Assembly: GCA_017619795.1 (NCBI GenBank)
Contig: JAFZRP010000091.1
Span: 1-43,756 of the forward strand
Source: Treponema sp.
GTDB lineage: Bacteria; Spirochaetota; Spirochaetia; Treponematales; Treponemataceae
Length of the DNA stretch: 43,756 bases
Direction: 5' to 3'
The notes below the pieces were generated by a model. It was not told where the DNA came from. It saw only the letters and a list, made by a program, of their open reading frames with translations, and did no database searches. A program made the translations under genes and the position numbers. Shown here piece by piece: positions 39,409 through 43,756 of this stretch; the stretch's first letter is position 1; each line of letters starts with the position of its first letter.

Positions 39409-40125
39409 TTAGTTTCGTCGTCTGCCGGTAAGTACCAGCAATCTTAAGAAAGAACCGATTGCTGTAAGAGCAGAAGCTACGTATGTCATTGCTGCTGCCC
39501 AAAGAACTTTTCTAACACCACTGATTTCATCTGACTCTAAAGTTCCTGTTTCCTTCAATATCTTAAGCGCACGTCTTGAAGCATTAAACTCAACCGGCAG
39601 CGTAACAATATAAAACAGTACAGAAGCCGCAAACAAAAGCAGACCAATGTTAGTTATAAGCTGGAATATTGGAAGCCATTCCTCCAGCTGAGCCGAAGCG
39701 CCAAAAGCAATTCCCAGAATCGCAAGCAGCGGTCCAAACCTTGATCCAATATTTGCAACCGGTACAAGCACCCGTCTAAATGCCAGTGGACCATATCCAA
39801 CGTTATGCTGAATAGCGTGTCCAGTTTCATGAGCCGCAACTCCAATAGCCGCAATAGAAGTGCTTGCATAAGTTGAATCGCTCAGGCTCAAAATCTTTGT
39901 AGAAGGATTGTAATTGTCCGTAAGACTTCCCCGTATATGTGCAATTTTTACATCTGTAATGCCGTTAGCATGCATAAGAACTGCCGCAGCCTGAGCTCCA
40001 GTAATTCCTTTTTTACTTGCCACCTTATTAAACTTAGCAAATCTTCCTTTTACCATTGCCTGCGCAATCATACTCAAAATAATCGCCGGCAAAACATAAA
40101 TCACGTAAGTATAATCCATGTACAT
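39409..40125 (-). CDS. YugP-type membrane zinc metallopeptidase
   Basis: A 238-aa protein with four membrane segments (about residues 5-20, 120-145, 150-180 and 205-232) and the zinc site HETGH (in IGVAAHETGHAIQHN, about residues 98-112). It belongs to the Zn-dependent peptidase family that includes YugP. The active site lies next to membrane helices, so its substrates are probably membrane or membrane-near proteins. AGGGGG lies 7 nt before the ATG. It is divergent from the ABC exporter, separated by palindromic element copy 3. Confidence 0.88.
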   Translation of the reverse strand: MYMDYTYVIYVLPAIILSMIAQAMVKGRFAKFNKVASKKGITGAQAAAVLMHANGITDVKIAHIRGSLTDNYNPSTKILSLSDSTYASTSIAAIGVAAHETGHAIQHNVGYGPLAFRRVLVPVANIGSRFGPLLAILGIAFGASAQLEEWLPIFQLITNIGLLLFAASVLFYIVTLPVEFNASRRALKILKETGTLESDEISGVRKVLWAAAMTYVASALTAIGSFLRLLVLTGRRRN

Positions 40126-40241
40126 AATTATCCCCCTGAAGTAGTAATAATGAAAAGTGATAAGAATAAGTATACCACAGTTTTTACTACATTGCGAATA
40201 AATGTCTTTATTTCGTTTCGTGTTGGATATGCCATGGCAAA

Positions 40242-40454
40242 AATTATAATGAGAAATATTAATTGCTTGAGTGTGTAGTAAAAAAGCGTAGCAGGGGTTC
40301 CGATTATGCGGCGCATTGAAGCCGATTGTACAAGGATTATCTTAGAACCAAGTACAGAGCGAAGCGGCGAGGCTTCTCGGCAGAGCATAATCGGGTTCCC
40401 GGCGGCAGCTTTTTTACATGTCCTTAAGTGCTATTGATTTTTATCATTATAATT
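40242..40454. repeat. Long palindromic intergenic element, copy 3
   Basis: AATTATAATGA (40242-40252) pairs with TCATTATAATT (40444-40454), GTAAAAAAGC (40278-40287) with GCTTTTTTAC (40408-40417), and CCGATTATGC (40300-40309) with GCATAATCGG (40385-40394). Its shape and part of its sequence (GCGTAGCAGGGGTTCCGATT and GGCAGCTTTTTT near the ends) align with copy 1, though it is more diverged. It fills the divergent gap between the YugP and ABC genes. Confidence 0.8.
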
Positions 40455-40462
40455 CCTAAAAT
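40434..40462 (+). promoter_or_regulatory. Promoter of the ABC exporter operon, apparently leaderless
   Basis: TTGATT (40434-40439), a 17-bp spacer and TAAAAT (40457-40462) are followed by the ATG after 8 nt, with no ribosome-binding site. A TATAAT at 40448-40453 is an alternative -10 box. Confidence 0.45.
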
Positions 40463-40470
40463 TAACACCT

Positions 40471-42240
40471 ATGTCTGAAATAAAAACTCTATTCAAAGGC
40501 TTTGAAAAAAAATACGCCGTAAATGCGGTTTTATCGCCTATAGTTATGATTGGCGAAGTTTTAATGGAAGTAATTATTCCATTTATAATGGCAAAAATAA
40601 TAGATGAAGGAATTGGCGGTAACGCAGGAGCGGGCGACCTTCCTTTTGTAATCAGATACGGACTTTTGATGATAGGTCTTGCCTGTGTTTCCTTGCTTTG
40701 CGGTGTATTGGGCACAATATGCTCAACTTATGCAGCCCAGGGCTTCGGTTACAACCTCAGAAAACGACTTTTCAACCGAATCCAGGATTTTTCTTTTGCA
40801 AATATCGATAAGTTCAGCACAGCTTCTCTTGTAACAAGGCTTACAACCGACGTCACAATGACTCAGAACGTATTCCGTATGATTATCCATATGTGTGTAC
40901 GTTCGCCGGTTATGCTTGTTGCCGGAACCCTTATGGCGTTCAAAATCAACTCGCGCCTTGCGCTTCTTTTCTTAATCGCAATCCCTATAATTGCCGGTTC
41001 AATTATGATTATTTCCACAAATGCTCATCCTCGTTTTGAGAAAATGATGAAGATGTTTGACGGAATGAACGGTGCAATTCAGGAAAACTTAATTGGAATC
41101 AGAATTGTAAAGGCTTATGTCCGCGGTGAATATGAGGAAGAAAAGTTCCGTAAATCTGCTGATAATGTACGTCAGGCGCAGGTTAGGGCAGAAAAACTCA
41201 TCATCTTTATCATGCCGATTATGCAGCTTGTTATGTACCTTACAATGGTTGCGGTTATCTGGTTTGGTGGACATCAGGTTGTTGCCGGTACAATGCTTAG
41301 CGGTGAATTGATAAGCTTCTTTACTTATGTTACACAGGTTCTTTCTTCTCTGATGATGCTCGGTATGGTTTTTGTGTCTCTCGTAATGGTAAAGGCTTCT
41401 AAAAAACGTATCTTAGAGATTCTTACAGAAAACAGTGATATTTTGAGTCCTGAAAATGCTGTTACCGAAGTTGCAGACGGCTCAATTGTTTTTGATAATG
41501 TAAACTTCAGCTATAACAAAAAAGAAGACAATTGTGTTCTTCAGAATGTAAGTCTTTCTATAAAGAGTGGACAGGTTGTTGGAATTATTGGTAGTACCGG
41601 TTCTTCTAAAACAACGCTTGTTTCTTTAATCCCACGACTGTACGATGTTCTTTCCGGTTCTGTAAAGGTTGGCGGTAAGGATGTCCGTGATTATGATCTG
41701 AAAACGCTTCGTGATGCTGTTGCAATGGTTTTACAGAAAAACGTTTTGTTCAGCGGTACAATAAAGGATAACCTCAAGTGGGGTAACGAAAATGCAACTG
41801 ACGAACAGATTACTCAAGCTTGTAAAGCAGCAGATGCAGATTCATTTATCACCTCGTTCCCGGAAGGCTACAACACAATGCTCGGCCAAGGCGGCGTAAA
41901 CGTTTCCGGCGGACAGAAGCAGCGACTTTGTATTGCACGTGCTTTGCTTAAATCACCTAAAATCCTCATTCTGGACGACAGTACTTCTGCAGTAGATACC
42001 GCAACTGAAACCAGAATCCGAACTGCACTTAAGGATATAGCACCGCAGACTACCAAAATCATAATTGCACAGCGTATTTCTTCTGTAAAAGAAGCAGACA
42101 TAATTTTTGTACTTGATGATGGAAAAATCTCCGGCTTTGGAACACACGAAAAGCTGCTTGCTGAAAACGAGATTTACCGCGAGGTTTATGAATCTCAGCA
42201 GCAGGGTAGCGGAGACGCCGATTTGGAAGGAGGAAACTAA
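40471..42240 (+). CDS. Heterodimeric ABC exporter, subunit with degenerate ATPase site
   Basis: A 589-aa protein with a six-helix transmembrane domain (residues 1-310), then an ABC ATPase. Walker A is GSTGSSKTT (Ser in place of Gly before Lys), the signature is NVSGGQKQR, Walker B is ILILDDSTSAVD with Asp instead of the catalytic Glu, and the H-loop is IIAQRIS with Gln instead of His. These changes are typical of the degenerate-site half of TM287/288-like heterodimers. Together with the next gene it forms an exporter for lipids, drugs or peptides in the inner membrane. No Shine-Dalgarno is visible before the ATG. The stop overlaps the start of the next gene (TAATG). Confidence 0.92.
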   Translation: MSEIKTLFKGFEKKYAVNAVLSPIVMIGEVLMEVIIPFIMAKIIDEGIGGNAGAGDLPFVIRYGLLMIGLACVSLLCGVLGTICSTYAAQGFGYNLRKRLFNRIQDFSFANIDKFSTASLVTRLTTDVTMTQNVFRMIIHMCVRSPVMLVAGTLMAFKINSRLALLFLIAIPIIAGSIMIISTNAHPRFEKMMKMFDGMNGAIQENLIGIRIVKAYVRGEYEEEKFRKSADNVRQAQVRAEKLIIFIMPIMQLVMYLTMVAVIWFGGHQVVAGTMLSGELISFFTYVTQVLSSLMMLGMVFVSLVMVKASKKRILEILTENSDILSPENAVTEVADGSIVFDNVNFSYNKKEDNCVLQNVSLSIKSGQVVGIIGSTGSSKTTLVSLIPRLYDVLSGSVKVGGKDVRDYDLKTLRDAVAMVLQKNVLFSGTIKDNLKWGNENATDEQITQACKAADADSFITSFPEGYNTMLGQGGVNVSGGQKQRLCIARALLKSPKILILDDSTSAVDTATETRIRTALKDIAPQTTKIIIAQRISSVKEADIIFVLDDGKISGFGTHEKLLAENEIYREVYESQQQGSGDADLEGGN

Positions 42241-43756
42241 TGCCACCACGAAACAGAGGATTTGCTAAACCTAAAAACGCAAAAAAGACAATCGGAAGAT
42301 TGCTCAAATATATGGGAAAATACAGGTTCTTGTGGCTTGTAGTTTTATTGTGCGTGCTTGTAAGCTCAGGCGCATCTGTAATCGGAAGCTATCTTATAAA
42401 GCCTGCTCTTAACGATTACATAATCCCGATGATTGGTCAGCAGAATGCAGATTTTTCAGGCTTTGCTAAGCTTGTTGTCGGAGTAATTTGTCTGTTCTTA
42501 TTGGGAGTTATAGCTTCGTACTGCAATTCAAGACTCATGCTCCATATCTCCACAAACCTGCTTTTCAGAATCCGCTGCGATTTGTTTGAAAAACTGGAAA
42601 AGCTTCCTGTAAAGTTCTATGACGGACGAACTCATGGCGAGCTTATGTCGCGCTTTACAAACGACACCGACACTCTCCGCGAAATGATGAGCCAGACTGT
42701 TCCTCAGATGTTCTCATCTGTTATTTCTATAATTGCAGTTCTTTCCATGATGATTGTACTCAGTCCTATGCTTACGCTTGTAATGATAGTGACAATGATT
42801 TTTGTGTTCATGCTCATTACCGCTGTTGGAAAACGTTCTGCTAAGGCCTTCCGCGAAAATCAAAAATGCATTGGTAATTTGAACGGCTATGTAGAAGAGA
42901 TGGTTGAAGGACAGAAGGTTATTAAGGTATTTAATCACGAGTCAATCGCTAAGGATGAGTTTGAGACTTTGAACAATAATCTCCGCAAGGCTGGAACTGC
43001 CGCTATGACCTATGGTGGTCTTATGGGTCCGATGATGAATAACTTCTCCCATGCTCAGTATGCGACTGTTGCTATTGTTGCGGCAGCCTTTATGATTATG
43101 GGCCACAACGGAGTTCTTACACTCAATCATTTTACAGGACTGCTCGATCTTGGAACAATTGCCGCTTTCCTTCAGTATACACGTTCGTTCAGTATGCCAA
43201 TCAGTATGATGGGTCAGCAGGCTAACAGTATTCTTAATGCGCTTGCCGGTGCTGAACGCATTTTTGCAATTATTGATGAAGAGCCTGAGGTTGATGAAGG
43301 AAAATATACACTTGTTAATGCTTACGAGGCAAAGGATAAAGAAGGCAAAGAAAAAATTGTTCAGTCGTTTGCGGCAACCGGCGAATGGGCCTGGAAAAAT
43401 CCTGTTGATAATTCTCTTAAAAAGCTTGAAGGCGAGGTTGTATTCGAGCACGTTACCTTCGGATATGTTCCTGAAAAAACAGTCCTTTACGATATAAACA
43501 TTCATGCAAAACCAGGACAGAAAATCGCTCTTGTTGGTTCAACTGGTTCCGGAAAAACAACAACAATCAATCTGCTTACACGCTTTTACGATGTTCTTCC
43601 TGAGTGTGGAAAAATCACTTATGACGGTATTCCGCTTAATGATATTTCAAAGGATTCTCTGCGAAAATCTCTTGGTATGGTTCAGCAGCAGACTCATTTG
43701 TTTACCGGTACAATCCGCGACAATATCCGCTACGGTAACCTGGAAGCTTCCGATGC
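42240..43756 (+). CDS. Heterodimeric ABC exporter, second subunit (cut by window end)
   Basis: An open frame of 505 codons starts at the ATG that overlaps the previous stop by one base, with GGAGG 6 nt upstream, and continues past the window. The protein begins MPPRNRGFAKPKNAKK, has a transmembrane domain up to about residue 320, then an insertion with a GEWAWKNP motif, and an ATPase whose Walker A is canonical (VGSTGSGKTT, about residue 432) and whose Q-loop (MVQQQTHLF) is normal. The signature, Walker B and H-loop lie beyond the window. As partner of a degenerate subunit it should supply the intact Walker B and H-loop at the productive site. Confidence 0.92.
   Translation, partial: MPPRNRGFAKPKNAKKTIGRLLKYMGKYRFLWLVVLLCVLVSSGASVIGSYLIKPALNDYIIPMIGQQNADFSGFAKLVVGVICLFLLGVIASYCNSRLMLHISTNLLFRIRCDLFEKLEKLPVKFYDGRTHGELMSRFTNDTDTLREMMSQTVPQMFSSVISIIAVLSMMIVLSPMLTLVMIVTMIFVFMLITAVGKRSAKAFRENQKCIGNLNGYVEEMVEGQKVIKVFNHESIAKDEFETLNNNLRKAGTAAMTYGGLMGPMMNNFSHAQYATVAIVAAAFMIMGHNGVLTLNHFTGLLDLGTIAAFLQYTRSFSMPISMMGQQANSILNALAGAERIFAIIDEEPEVDEGKYTLVNAYEAKDKEGKEKIVQSFAATGEWAWKNPVDNSLKKLEGEVVFEHVTFGYVPEKTVLYDINIHAKPGQKIALVGSTGSGKTTTINLLTRFYDVLPECGKITYDGIPLNDISKDSLRKSLGMVQQQTHLFTGTIRDNIRYGNLEASD

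Noticed and set aside
42942..43505. 187-aa frame opposite the second ABC gene
   Set aside because: It lies fully within the conserved exporter gene on the other strand and has no family features.
1..43756. CRISPR array or cas genes
   Set aside because: No regularly spaced 25-40-bp repeats with unique spacers, and no Cas-like protein. The repeats in the AlbA_2 and intI genes are in-frame coding repeats.

Overview
The window looks like a chromosome segment of a host-associated spirochaete, probably a Treponema. Supporting points are a spirochaetal/mitochondrial-type elongation factor G ([10 protein letters not shown]-loop), a small BAPKO_0422-like outer-membrane barrel, an integron integrase of the class known from Treponema denticola, and moderately AT-rich DNA. 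No species can be named from sequence alone.

Left chromosomal part (1-12.5 kb): an integron integrase gene (intI-like) with palindromes at its 3' side; a MarR regulator; a DUF624-like membrane protein; a small P-loop ATPase; fusA; a DtxR/MntR-type regulator followed by a secreted PAP2 phosphatase; a four-gene fatty-acid uptake operon (FakA kinase, PlsX, FakB/DegV, acyl carrier protein); and a small beta-barrel gene. Right chromosomal part (39.3 kb to end): tRNA-Lys(UUU), a YugP-type zinc peptidase and a two-gene heterodimeric ABC exporter cut by the window end. Each of the three divergent intergenic gaps in these chromosomal parts carries a long palindromic element (150-210 bp). The three share a related core whose stems covary, and neither the other gaps nor the island contain one.

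Middle (12,552-39,273): a 26.7-kb integrative element inserted into tRNA-Lys. It is bounded by 42-bp direct repeats (the 3' part of the tRNA), and the displaced tRNA end still sits next to its own terminator on the left. The element has a tyrosine recombinase next to attR, a P4/D5-type primase-helicase, a small basic protein and two iteron-like arrays with about 21-bp phasing, but no capsid, tail, packaging or conjugation genes. It therefore resembles a phage satellite or a self-replicating genomic island.

The element carries two cargo blocks. Block 1 (14.0-20.5 kb) holds a DUF4145 protein; a DUF6884, GIY-YIG, small membrane protein and TPR run; a NYN-LOTUS-like RNase candidate; and an XRE/DUF2442 regulator with two small proteins. 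Block 2 (21.1-35.2 kb) is a compact five-gene leftward operon: PLD-SNF2 helicase, N6-adenine methylase with a possible N-terminal nuclease, a 1498-aa Mrr-type nuclease fused to a NACHT STAND ATPase (Avs-like), a YhcG/DUF1016 PD-(D/E)XK nuclease, and a Schlafen/AlbA_2 ATPase-like regulator. I could not match this five-gene set to a named defence system.

The promoter of the XRE operon and a promoter upstream of the defence operon share the same palindromic operator at the same distance from their -10 boxes, which suggests that one regulator controls both. A primase 3'-end fragment, a second phased-repeat array and several short duplicated blocks inside the element suggest that it grew by fusion of two related elements or by repeated cargo exchange.
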